Virus record (IMG/VR): IMGVR_UViG_3300044712_001170
Location: 1-42,780 of that record
Direction: 5' to 3' (one strand)
Source: a virus
Length of the DNA stretch: 42,780 bases
Positions 1 to 6,821 of this stretch are shown one piece after another. The position numbers were made by a program, and so were the translations under genes. Positions within the stretch are counted from its first letter, which is position 1, and every line of letters starts with the position of its first letter. Below the pieces are notes generated by a model, which saw nothing but the letters and a program-made list of their open reading frames with translations, was not told where the DNA came from and ran no database searches.

Positions 1-94
1 TGAAGACGAGTTCAGCCAAGTTTGCATCAACATTCTTCGGGCGGCGTTGCTTGGAGAGTACAAGGAACAGAACGTCGATCACTTGGATTTCTGA
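1..94 (+). CDS. 3' end of small zinc-finger protein (partial, duplicate of 42395-42751)
   Basis: Reading from base 2, this is the C-terminal 30 codons of the protein encoded at 42395-42751, ending in a TGA at 92-94. It is the same gene seen across the circle junction, not a second copy. After trimming the terminal repeat, the gene is continuous with the IntI-type recombinase downstream. Confidence 0.9.
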   Translation, partial: EDEFSQVCINILRAALLGEYKEQNVDHLDF

Positions 95-123
95 GTCCGA
101 CGAACTTTTTATTGATACGCGCC
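1..123. repeat. Terminal direct repeat, left copy
   Basis: These 123 bases are identical to bases 42658-42780. The simplest reading is that the contig is a closed circle (or a circularly permuted headful genome) whose assembly overlap was not trimmed, giving a unit of about 42,657 bp. The repeat covers the last third of a small zinc-protein gene and the start of the spacer before the IntI-type recombinase. A genuine short terminal repeat is less likely, because it would cut a gene. Confidence 0.95.
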
Positions 124-151
124 GCGCATGATTAACTGGGGATAATCTGTG

Positions 152-1180
152 ATGACAATCGAGCAAGACGATGATTTTGTGCCGTTGATTCGGCAGACGC
201 TGCGAGCATGCGGAAAAGCTGACTCGACGATAGAAAACTACAGCAACTGGTGGATTCGCTTTCGAGCGCATTCGCGAGCAAACGGGACCCTGAAGACGGC
301 ACCGGAGCCAAGAGTTACTGCATGGCTTACCGATCTAGCGGTTAAAGGTCGCGTGTCAGCTTCTACTCAGAACCAGGCGATGCAGGCGATTTGCACGATT
401 TGCAAGTTGGTTTTTCATCGACCACTCGTCGGGATCGACGCCTATCGACCGAAGAGGACGAAGGCCGTCAAGTCGGTGATTTCGCCGGAGCGTGTCTTTG
501 ATGTGATCTCTCAATGCCGGGGCGTGGCAAGGAAAGCGGCTTACCTCATGTATGCTTCCGGGTTGCGGGTCGGCGAGGTCGTCAAGCTGCGGATTAAAGA
601 CTTGGACTTTGATCGCCGAACGATCACTATCCACGAAGGCAAGCACAACCGGGACCGGCTGACTCAGTTTCCCATCGAGATTCACGAGCTGATCCGATCG
701 CAGATTGAGTCGACTCGATGTCTATGGCGATTGGATCAAGAGGAGAACGCAAACGGGGTATCATTGCCGCACGCCTACGGTCGAAAGTGTCCTCGCGCTC
801 ATCGTGAGTTTGCTTGGTACTATCTTTTCAGCGCCGATCGGTATTCACGCTGTCCGCACACTGGGAAGCTCTTTCGTCACCATCGAGACAAGAACCATTT
901 GAGCCGAGAGATTTCGGCTGCGGTCGCTAGGACAGGCTTACCTGTGCAATTCACCGCCCACAACTTTCGGCACTGCTATGCGACGCACTTTCTCGACAGC
1001 AACAACGCGGCCAGTGCGTTGAAGTCGCTACAGACTTTGATGGGCCACGAGAGCCTAGAGACGACGGAAACTTACCTGCACGCTTCGACAAGTGGGCCGA
1101 CGAATCTGGTCTCTCCGTTGGCCGCATTTTTATCGAGTGCGCAACCAAAGAGAGACAATGCGATGCGAATTGTGGGATAA
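152..1180 (+). CDS. IntI-family (integron-type) tyrosine recombinase
   Basis: About 342 residues, the normal IntI length. Numbering from the GTG at 149, the tyrosine-recombinase residues are complete: R140 (SGLRVGE), K165, H271 and R274 (HNFRH), H300 (MGHESL) and nucleophile Y309. Between the K and the HxxR box lies the extra segment that marks integron integrases, with the pattern LP-A-x-RK-PxA, then W-Y-F, then G-RHHR, at residues 206-245; the C-terminal SPLAAF stretch also matches IntI proteins. Ordinary XerC/XerD and phage integrases lack this insert. In integrons it binds the flipped-out bases of folded attC sites. Start is GTG 149 or ATG 152; a GGGG ribosome site at 137-141 serves either. 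No cassette array is seen, but a small attC-like hairpin follows the stop. The phage has a separate integrase at 31113, so this enzyme is probably not the lysogeny integrase. Confidence 0.88.
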   Translation: MTIEQDDDFVPLIRQTLRACGKADSTIENYSNWWIRFRAHSRANGTLKTAPEPRVTAWLTDLAVKGRVSASTQNQAMQAICTICKLVFHRPLVGIDAYRPKRTKAVKSVISPERVFDVISQCRGVARKAAYLMYASGLRVGEVVKLRIKDLDFDRRTITIHEGKHNRDRLTQFPIEIHELIRSQIESTRCLWRLDQEENANGVSLPHAYGRKCPRAHREFAWYYLFSADRYSRCPHTGKLFRHHRDKNHLSREISAAVARTGLPVQFTAHNFRHCYATHFLDSNNAASALKSLQTLMGHESLETTETYLHASTSGPTNLVSPLAAFLSSAQPKRDNAMRIVG

Positions 1181-1211
1181 CGTTCTTCGGCTATGCCGAG
1201 AACATGGTTAT
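1177..1211 (+). other. attC-like imperfect hairpin next to IntI gene
   Basis: Immediately after the recombinase stop codon, GTTCTTCGGC (1182-1191) pairs with GCCGAGAAC (1195-1203) around a TAT loop, leaving one bulged T. Outside it, ATAAC (1177-1181) faces GTTAT (1207-1211). An imperfect inverted repeat with an extrahelical base and AAC/GTT ends resembles a folded attC, but at about 35 bases it is shorter than known attC sites. It could equally be a weak terminator or translational hairpin. Confidence 0.35.
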
Positions 1212-1260
1212 GTTTGGATTGGAAACAGGCCCGAGAAATGGATGGGCTGAGAGGAACGAA

Positions 1261-2160
1261 ATGACGGTCTACAAGATCGCAAAATGGGAATCGGTTTTTG
1301 AACGAGCCGAATCGCGAAAGCTAAAGCAATTGACCTGGGTGGCCATGCCAATCGGGTTCGATAGCACTGGCTACCAATTGCTGCTTGACGAGTTCGGCGA
1401 CGATGCGGCCGCGATCTACGGAGCATGGTGCGTCCTTTGTGCCGTGGCAGCATCCTGCCATCGTCGGGGCGTGTTGGCATCTTCCCGGGGGATTCCCCTG
1501 AAGGTCTCCCACATAGCCAGGATGACCGGATTCCAGTCGCAACTTTTCGAGAGACTGATTGCTTGGGCCAGTTCCCCGGAAGTCTGCTGGCTCGAAGTTG
1601 TCGACGATCAAGAGGTTGCTTCTTTCACTGAGGAAATCCATGATTTTCCCAAGGAATTAAGCATATCAGGGGATTCCCCCGACGTTACCCCGACGCTTCG
1701 GGGGAATCCCCCGGATACACAACATCACCCAACAGAACAAAACAAGACAAGACATAACCCAACATCACCCAACATAACATCACCAGACACCGGCAGACCG
1801 GATTGGGATGAGGTTTGGCGGATGAGGTTGGGGGATAAAGATTTTTGTTCTCGTGTGGGTGTCGTCGCCAACCGATTCGCGAGGCTAAAGTGCAGCTCGC
1901 TTGATCGGGACTTGATCTTCCAGGCATCCTGGATCGGAGTCGAGTTTGACCGCGACACTGTGGACGATTTAGTGGACAGGCTGAAGGATCGCGGCGAGAA
2001 GCGAGTCGAGAAGCCAAAGCAGTATCTCGCGTCGGTCATGCGAAAGCTTTGTAGCGCTCATGGCGAGACTTGGGACGCACTGCGAAAGCGCGTACCGCCA
2101 GCTCCACCTCCACCGAAGCACAAGACAGTCGAAGAAGCGTTACAGGAGGTGCAAGCATGA
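1261..2160 (+). CDS. Phage replication initiator / replisome-organizer-like protein
   Basis: 299 residues from ATG 1261, chosen over ATG 1204 because GAGAGGA lies at the right distance upstream and 1204 has no ribosome site. The N-terminal 120 residues look like the conserved winged-helix-type start of phage replisome organizers (a DEFGDDAAAIYGAW-like helix, then an ARMTGF helix). Residues around 140-180 are a Ser/Thr/Pro/Asn-rich linker. The C-terminal part is charged and helical, possibly for a helicase-loader contact. The linker DNA carries repeated palindromes and a strand-biased A/C tract, as in lambda O, where the origin lies inside the initiator gene. RusA follows with an ATGA overlap, placing the gene in a DNA-metabolism operon. 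The role is inferred from architecture and position; no catalytic motif is present. Confidence 0.6.
   Translation: MTVYKIAKWESVFERAESRKLKQLTWVAMPIGFDSTGYQLLLDEFGDDAAAIYGAWCVLCAVAASCHRRGVLASSRGIPLKVSHIARMTGFQSQLFERLIAWASSPEVCWLEVVDDQEVASFTEEIHDFPKELSISGDSPDVTPTLRGNPPDTQHHPTEQNKTRHNPTSPNITSPDTGRPDWDEVWRMRLGDKDFCSRVGVVANRFARLKCSSLDRDLIFQASWIGVEFDRDTVDDLVDRLKDRGEKRVEKPKQYLASVMRKLCSAHGETWDALRKRVPPAPPPPKHKTVEEALQEVQA
1487..1790. other. Probable phage replication origin inside the initiator gene
   Basis: Three copies of the palindromic word GGGGATTCCCC or its complement occur at 1487-1498, 1669-1680 and 1700-1712. The last two face a 70-base tract (1715-1790) in which the + strand is almost only A and C. 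Within that tract the word AACATCACC recurs at 1721, 1761 and 1776. The combination of initiator-binding iterons beside a strand-biased, easily melted tract, all within an initiator-like gene, matches the lambda/lambdoid origin plan. No functional evidence is available from sequence alone. Confidence 0.5.
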
Positions 2161-2594
2161 TCGAGTTCCAAGTCCCAGCGATACCAATCGCTCAGCCACG
2201 CCAACGCACGCGAGTGGTTCACTCTGGAGGGAGGGCTTTTGCTAGCAACTACACTCCTACCCGTGATCCGGTGAACGCATTCAAAGCGACTGTTCGACTA
2301 TCTGCTGAAAAAGCGTTCGGTAATAGCTCAACGATACTTGGGCCAGTGAAGCTCGAAATCGTTTTCGTAATGCCAAGGCCAAAGAATCAATTCTGGAAGT
2401 CGAAGCCAATGCCGCGAACGAGGCACACGAAGAAGCCCGACATCGACAATCTGCTCAAGTCTGTAGCTGATGCGTTGACTGGTCTGCTATGGCTCGATGA
2501 TGCACAAATCAGCGAATGCACAGCGAAGAAGATGGTAGCAAGCGGCGACGAGCAACCGCACGTTGTTGTTCGCGTAGAAGAAGTATCCGATTAG
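2157..2594 (+). CDS. rusA: RusA-like Holliday-junction resolvase
   Basis: 145 residues from ATG 2157, which overlaps the previous stop as ATGA and has AGGAGGT 9 bases upstream; a longer in-frame start at 2070 lies wholly inside the previous gene and is rejected. The RusA signature is clear: KKPDIDNLLKSVADAL at residues 92-107 and LDDAQI at 113-118, giving the acidic residues D95, D97 and D114/D115 that bind metal in RusA. The enzyme is a homodimeric nuclease that cuts four-way junctions made during recombination-dependent replication. It fits with the YqaJ exonuclease, RecT and initiator genes in the same circularly continuous cluster. Confidence 0.93.
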   Translation: MIEFQVPAIPIAQPRQRTRVVHSGGRAFASNYTPTRDPVNAFKATVRLSAEKAFGNSSTILGPVKLEIVFVMPRPKNQFWKSKPMPRTRHTKKPDIDNLLKSVADALTGLLWLDDAQISECTAKKMVASGDEQPHVVVRVEEVSD

Positions 2595-2617
2595 CCAAAC
2601 ACACCGAGGGACCCGAC

Positions 2618-2845
2618 ATGAAGTCCGGCGATAAGTGCGAACGATGCAGCGAAGGGCATCTGGTGATTTACTGCTCAAGGCAACTCGGCGATGATCCGAC
2701 GAAACGAATCGGGTATCTGCATTGCTACGCTTGCAAGTTTAAACCGACGAGCAACTGCATCGAGTATGAATCTCGTCGCAAACCTCGAGTTCCAAAGTTG
2801 AGGATTCAACGCCAAGGCAGTTCGAGTGAGTTCGTCGATGCCTAA
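2618..2845 (+). CDS. Small zinc-ribbon protein
   Basis: 75 residues from ATG 2618, with GAGGG upstream. Two Cys pairs, CERC near residue 7 and CYAC near residue 38 (with HLVIYC between), suggest a single zinc ribbon; the tail is basic (SRRKPRVPKLRIQR). Such proteins in phage early operons often bind nucleic acid or regulate late transcription, but no family was recognised. It is the last gene before a hairpin-rich gap and the exported-protein genes, so it may close the early operon. Confidence 0.7.
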   Translation: MKSGDKCERCSEGHLVIYCSRQLGDDPTKRIGYLHCYACKFKPTSNCIEYESRRKPRVPKLRIQRQGSSSEFVDA

Positions 2846-2859
2846 AGAAATTTTCAACT

Positions 2860-2947
2860 TTCGTACTTCACTGTAGTACGAACATCCATCGAAAGATGAA
2901 CCGTCGCCGGTATCGTTGAGAGTTCTCAGTTTTTCGAAAACTCTCAA
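2860..2947 (+). promoter_or_regulatory. Two perfect hairpins between early and lysis regions
   Basis: The 120-base gap holds two perfect inverted repeats. TTCGTACT (2860-2867) pairs with AGTACGAA (2875-2882) over a 7-base loop; TTGAGAGTT (2916-2924) pairs with AACTCTCAA (2939-2947) over a 14-base T-rich loop. The second ends just before the GGAGAAGG ribosome site of the next gene. Neither has a clean T-run, so they are more likely operators, antiterminator/RNA-processing sites or a translation control element than simple terminators. Confidence 0.5.
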
Positions 2948-2965
2948 TCTTGGAGAAGGTGCGGT

Positions 2966-3505
2966 ATGCGTTCGCTGAAATGGGTTCGATGGTTTGCTTT
3001 TGGTTTTCTGGCGTTGATGCTGGTTGGTTGCTTGTCCGGTTCGGCGTTGATGGCTCAGGACGGCGATGGTTTTTCACCTGCTCCGGCCGTTGAAGTTGCA
3101 CCAGTCTACGGAGAGCCAAGTCAACAAGAGCTCAGCAAGTTCCGACGCGAGTTACTCAAAGTTGCCGAACAAGAGGTAAAAGCCGGTAATCTTTCGCGAT
3201 TCAACATGATTCGGCTTCGCATCGCGGCGAATAGCCAATTCGGTATCAAGCTACTTCATCAATGCTGTGCCGAACAAGCATTCGCGGATGGCCAAATCAA
3301 ATCGTACTCTGAAATCAAATGGGATCAGCTTCTAGAGTTATTCAAAGAGCTTATTCCGATCATCCTCGAACTTATCAAGGTGTTTGCCTGCATCGACCCG
3401 TCAATGCAAATGCTTGGATCCGAGCTCCAGTTTGTCTTCTACGATCTTCCTCGGCCGATTGGTAGGTCGAACCTCATAGGTTGTTCCGTTTCGCTGGCGG
3501 CGTAA
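2966..3505 (+). CDS. Exported lipoprotein-like protein
   Basis: 179 residues. A basic start and a long hydrophobic stretch (residues 8-31) form a signal sequence; LVGC at about residues 19-22 fits a lipobox, although SALMAQ further on could be a type I cleavage site. The mature part is helical, with a hydrophobic LLELFKELIPIILELIKVF segment near residues 126-144, followed by a short Cys-containing tail. It opens a run of exported and membrane proteins (2966-6116) that looks like the lysis region, so it may act in the envelope. No family was recognised. GGAGAAGG precedes the start. Confidence 0.7.
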   Translation: MRSLKWVRWFAFGFLALMLVGCLSGSALMAQDGDGFSPAPAVEVAPVYGEPSQQELSKFRRELLKVAEQEVKAGNLSRFNMIRLRIAANSQFGIKLLHQCCAEQAFADGQIKSYSEIKWDQLLELFKELIPIILELIKVFACIDPSMQMLGSELQFVFYDLPRPIGRSNLIGCSVSLAA

Positions 3506-3546
3506 TCGCGGTCGATTGTCCGTGAAAATGTCCAAAGGAATGTCCT

Positions 3547-4296
3547 ATGCAAACCAAACAAATTTCCATGCGAAACCTGATTTTTGCGCTTTGCTTTGTC
3601 CTCGGTTCTGTCCCGATGGTAACGGCAGCCGATCTCGAAGTGATCGTCACCAAGCAGCAGGCTATCTCCGGAGCGGAGGACGCGCGTAAAGTCGGCAGTG
3701 TGATCCTGATACCGACCACGTCAACGATCAGCGCGGAAGAAGTAGCGACGCTCAAAGTCGAGACGAAAGCCCGCTATGTATTCGTCGATGCCGAAGATGC
3801 AAGCGAAGAGTTCATCGACGTGCCGAAGATCGGAGACAACGAGTATCTGCTAAAAGGGACCGGGAAATTCAAGGTTACCGTCAACGCTTTTGACGAACAG
3901 CATGGATTTTCACGGCGTCGTTTGCGGATCGAGCTCGGACGAATTGAGCCGCCGAAGCCTCCGGAGCCACCGCCGACACCTACGCCCGAGGTTCCGAGCG
4001 ATGCGTTCGACAACATCGGCCAACGAGTTGCAAACTGGGCAAAAGGTTTGCCGAGCAACAAGCAGATGGCGGCAGCGTATCGGAAGTGCCAACCATTGCT
4101 CACCGAATCAAATCAGACCATCAATGAAATCACCGTCTTTTTGTTGGCCGAACTAGACAAGGTGCCGTCGATCGATCGGTACGCAGAGGTGCGGGCAAAC
4201 ATAAACGCCGATCTGCGACAGCGAACCGGAATGCCTCGTGGAGTATTGGCCGATTACTACTCGGCTCTTGCAGCCGGATTTGAGGGTGCGAAGTAA
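3547..4296 (+). CDS. Secreted protein with Ig/PKD-like domain and Pro-rich linker
   Basis: 249 residues. A signal peptide (hydrophobic core near residues 9-23, ending VTAAD) is followed by a beta-rich region of about 100 residues resembling PKD/Ig-like domains of planctomycete secreted proteins. A proline-rich linker (residues 137-155, PPKPPEPPPTPTPEVP) then joins a helical C-terminal domain. ATG 3571 is an alternative start that keeps the signal peptide. Its stop overlaps the next ATG by one base, so it is translationally coupled to the cysteine-peptidase-like gene. Function unknown; envelope action is inferred from the signal peptide and neighbours. Confidence 0.75.
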   Translation: MQTKQISMRNLIFALCFVLGSVPMVTAADLEVIVTKQQAISGAEDARKVGSVILIPTTSTISAEEVATLKVETKARYVFVDAEDASEEFIDVPKIGDNEYLLKGTGKFKVTVNAFDEQHGFSRRRLRIELGRIEPPKPPEPPPTPTPEVPSDAFDNIGQRVANWAKGLPSNKQMAAAYRKCQPLLTESNQTINEITVFLLAELDKVPSIDRYAEVRANINADLRQRTGMPRGVLADYYSALAAGFEGAK

Positions 4297-5357
4297 TGGC
4301 TACGTTGAATCCCGATTTCCGAAGCGCTGACGAAGTAGTAAAGCCGGAAGGCGTTCTCTTCGGCTACTCGGATGGAAAGCTGACCGAGTCCGAATGCGTT
4401 ACCAGCGAGGCTCGTGCGCTCGATAAGCTTGCGAACGACATGCCGGTAGCTTTCTCAAGTCCAAGGCAGGTGACGATACTGCCTCGGCAATGGGAGAAGT
4501 TCAACGCGTACCAGAAAAGTAAGGGCCGCGCCGAAGGAAGCTGCGATTGGAGTCTCCTCGACGAATACGTGACTGGCTCGCCATTGCTTTGGCTTCCGCA
4601 GATCATCGGATCCTGTGTTACGTCAAACAGCATGCGACCGTGGGTCACGCGATTGATGTACCAGATTGCAATGCTTGGCAACCCGATGGAGTATCTCGGA
4701 CGTAGCCAAGTCGGCTTTCAAAACTATTGTTTCTTCAGTCCGTGGTCTTATGGCATGGCTCGTCGTCGTGCAAATATGCGAGGTGGCGACGGGCTTTGGT
4801 GCGGGCCACAGCTCGAGTCCTACATCAAAGATGGCGTTCTTTCTTGCTCAACGCCTGCTCTGATCGACTTGATGAAATCGCTCGGTTTCGCGGCCGAGCA
4901 GCATTTCCCGGAACCGCAAGGCAGCAACGGAGCGCGGCTGTATCGCGAGTTTGGCGACTGGAAGTATCTCGATCAGCTCAAGCAGTACGCAGACTTCCGG
5001 CTACTTGAAGGCGGAATCGTCAAAACCCTCGATGACCAGATCGCTCGCCACAAGAACGGCGAGACAACCTTTGTCTGCTCGATGCTTGCGATCAAGAAGA
5101 TCGGCGAGCACAAAGACGGGTTCGCGATCCACGGCGAGGACACTCGAGACGGCTGGCCGCACAATATGTACTTCGACGGGTTTTTCTTCGCGAGCGACGG
5201 TGAACTGTTCATGCGAATGGGGAACGAATCGTGGGGCGAGCGTCATCGATACAACATCCGGGCGTCCGAAGTTGGTCGCTGGCATACAGGCAATCGTGTC
5301 ACGATGGCATCGATAGGTCAAATCGACGGCCCGGCTTCGACGCTTATAGCCGCATAG
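4296..5357 (+). CDS. Papain-like cysteine peptidase-fold protein, candidate lysis enzyme
   Basis: 353 residues. The order of a papain-type active site can be read: C107 in IIGSCVTSN, H289 in GWPHNMYFDG and N310 in GNESWGE, the last close to the papain N-S-W-G box. The segment between is aromatic and Cys-containing. No signal peptide is visible, so export would need a holin or the neighbouring membrane proteins. It sits between secreted and membrane proteins and upstream of a holin-like gene, suggesting an endolysin or other envelope-degrading hydrolase; a processing protease is the alternative. The family assignment rests on motif order alone. Confidence 0.6.
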   Translation: MATLNPDFRSADEVVKPEGVLFGYSDGKLTESECVTSEARALDKLANDMPVAFSSPRQVTILPRQWEKFNAYQKSKGRAEGSCDWSLLDEYVTGSPLLWLPQIIGSCVTSNSMRPWVTRLMYQIAMLGNPMEYLGRSQVGFQNYCFFSPWSYGMARRRANMRGGDGLWCGPQLESYIKDGVLSCSTPALIDLMKSLGFAAEQHFPEPQGSNGARLYREFGDWKYLDQLKQYADFRLLEGGIVKTLDDQIARHKNGETTFVCSMLAIKKIGEHKDGFAIHGEDTRDGWPHNMYFDGFFFASDGELFMRMGNESWGERHRYNIRASEVGRWHTGNRVTMASIGQIDGPASTLIAA

Positions 5358-5364
5358 GTGAATC

Positions 5365-5901
5365 ATGAATCGAAAACGGATGACATTGACTGAAGTTGCT
5401 GAGGCATCGTTTGGGATCTTGTTTGCGGTAGCAATCGGCTATATCTGCGGATGCTTGACGGCCTTCGCTCTTGAGAATGTCGCTACGGCGGACGAACCGA
5501 AACCGGCGTTTGTCTTCGACGACTACGCTACGGCCTATCGCAAGGCGGAGCTCGAAAAGCGAATCATCGTCGTGGTCATATCCGGGAATGAATGCCCTGC
5601 TTGCGTTCGATTGGTGACGGCATGGATACCTCAAGTCGACGAAGAGGGCCTACTTGAGGACTGTTACGTTTGCAAGTTGAACCGAGACGCTTCGCCGATG
5701 AAGTGCGAGGAAGACACCACGAACGAACGGGACTTGGTTCGACGGTTTCTTGAGATCACGAAATCGAGATCCGTTCCGCAGGTCATCGCATTCGACATGG
5801 CGAGCAACCCAGTGAGAACGACTTTTTTGACGTCGATCCCCTCGATCGAACGTTTACGAGACTTGCTGCGACAATCACGATTAAAGGATAAAACGCAGTG
5901 A
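5365..5901 (+). CDS. Membrane-anchored thioredoxin-like protein
   Basis: 178 residues. One transmembrane segment (about residues 14-36) anchors a thioredoxin-like domain outside the cytoplasm. The domain shows a redox CPAC motif (77-80) after a beta strand (IIVVVISG) and the cis-proline in SVPQVIAF (P138); two further Cys (C100, C103) precede it. It may act as a thiol-disulfide exchanger for Cys-rich envelope or tail proteins, or activate the Cys-dependent enzyme encoded upstream. The next gene starts with GTG overlapping this stop. Confidence 0.75.
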   Translation: MNRKRMTLTEVAEASFGILFAVAIGYICGCLTAFALENVATADEPKPAFVFDDYATAYRKAELEKRIIVVVISGNECPACVRLVTAWIPQVDEEGLLEDCYVCKLNRDASPMKCEEDTTNERDLVRRFLEITKSRSVPQVIAFDMASNPVRTTFLTSIPSIERLRDLLRQSRLKDKTQ

Positions 5902-6116
5902 ATATCCTAGAATTTCTAGCGGATGCTGACGCAAGCAAGTTGACCGAGTTAGTGAATTTGGAGCGTGCGCTTGTAGCTGCGGTCGCGACGCTCACAGGTG
6001 TGGTTGGGTACTTCTTTCGCATGTTCGAAAAGCGACTAACTGCCTGCGAGGATGATAGAAAACTTCTTTGGCAGAAAGTCGCAGAAATATCTGAAGATAA
6101 GCCGCGCGACCAGTAA
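5898..6116 (+). CDS. Small one-TM protein, holin/spanin-like
   Basis: 72 residues from a GTG start that overlaps the previous stop (GTGA). An N-terminal amphipathic part leads to one hydrophobic segment (residues 27-43, VAAVATLTGVVGYFF), then a charged helical tail with coiled-coil character. Size, topology and position in the exported-protein cluster suggest a holin or inner-membrane spanin, but neither can be proved from sequence. Confidence 0.6.
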   Translation: MNILEFLADADASKLTELVNLERALVAAVATLTGVVGYFFRMFEKRLTACEDDRKLLWQKVAEISEDKPRDQ

Positions 6117-6144
6117 AAGTGAAGCCATAAACAATGAGGAAACC

Positions 6145-6438
6145 ATGAAAGCATTAAACCCATCCGACGCTCTGCTCGCTCGCCGAATCGCCGTCGATGC
6201 GTTCGAGGGAAACACCGAAGAAGTAGACATCGCTAAGGCGATCGCAGCCGATAGGCGGTTACGCGAAACCAGGAACGATGCGGCAATCAAGAAGGAAGCA
6301 GCTCGATGGTGCTTGCAATGGCGATCCAAGGGTGTCAAGAAGCCTTCGTCGTTGACTGATGATCGACTGGATGTCGACGATGCACCGATCGAACCCGAAG
6401 ATCCAGAAGTTCCCATCGATCCGAGCGAGCCTCAATAA
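6145..6438 (+). CDS. Hypothetical protein
   Basis: 97 residues from ATG 6145, selected because TGAGGA is 8 bases upstream; a longer in-frame start at 6052 lies inside the previous gene. The first two thirds are helical and charged (a DAAIKKEAARWCLQW helix). The C-terminus is acidic and proline-rich, with an EPEDPEVPIDPSEP stretch. No family was recognised. It lies between the holin-like gene and the fibre genes, 2 bases before the next start. Confidence 0.65.
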   Translation: MKALNPSDALLARRIAVDAFEGNTEEVDIAKAIAADRRLRETRNDAAIKKEAARWCLQWRSKGVKKPSSLTDDRLDVDDAPIEPEDPEVPIDPSEPQ

Positions 6439-6440
6439 GC

Positions 6441-6821
6441 ATGATCGTAGATTTGCTTGGAGATTACATCGAAATCCGAATGCACCAAGGTGATTCATTC
6501 GGGCCGATAGAATTCGAGTTGACGAACCCAGACGACTCACCAGTCGATCTTACCGGATGCACAGTCACCGGAAAGGTCGGTCGAGTTAACGACAGCGGTC
6601 AAGCTGTGTCGGAAGATGTTAATTTCGAATGGACGGATCAGGACCAAGGAAAATTCAAAGCGACTCTTACCCAAGAACAGACCGACAGGCTGCAAGCAGG
6701 CAAAACTGTTTACTCTCGTTCGAGCCGATACGAGTTTTGGATCAGGATCGAAGATAGCCTAGGCCGGTTAGTGAAACCGTACCATGGCTGCTTTTTGATG
6801 CAGGGAACAAAGGTCGTTTGA
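6441..6821 (+). CDS. Beta-rich tail/baseplate accessory protein
   Basis: 126 residues. The pattern of an N-terminal IRMHQGDSFGPIEFEL strand pair, then SPVDLTGCTVTGKV and a C-terminal FWIRIEDSLGR segment, resembles the Ig-like N-terminal domain of phage baseplate/fibre attachment proteins (BppU-type). The stop overlaps the ATG of the large fibre (TGATG), so the two are probably made together and may bind each other. The assignment is by pattern only. Confidence 0.55.
   Translation: MIVDLLGDYIEIRMHQGDSFGPIEFELTNPDDSPVDLTGCTVTGKVGRVNDSGQAVSEDVNFEWTDQDQGKFKATLTQEQTDRLQAGKTVYSRSSRYEFWIRIEDSLGRLVKPYHGCFLMQGTKVV

Noticed and set aside
112-146. Promoter TTGATA ... GATAAT in front of the IntI gene
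   Set aside because: The spacer would be 23 bp, too long for a normal sigma-70 promoter.
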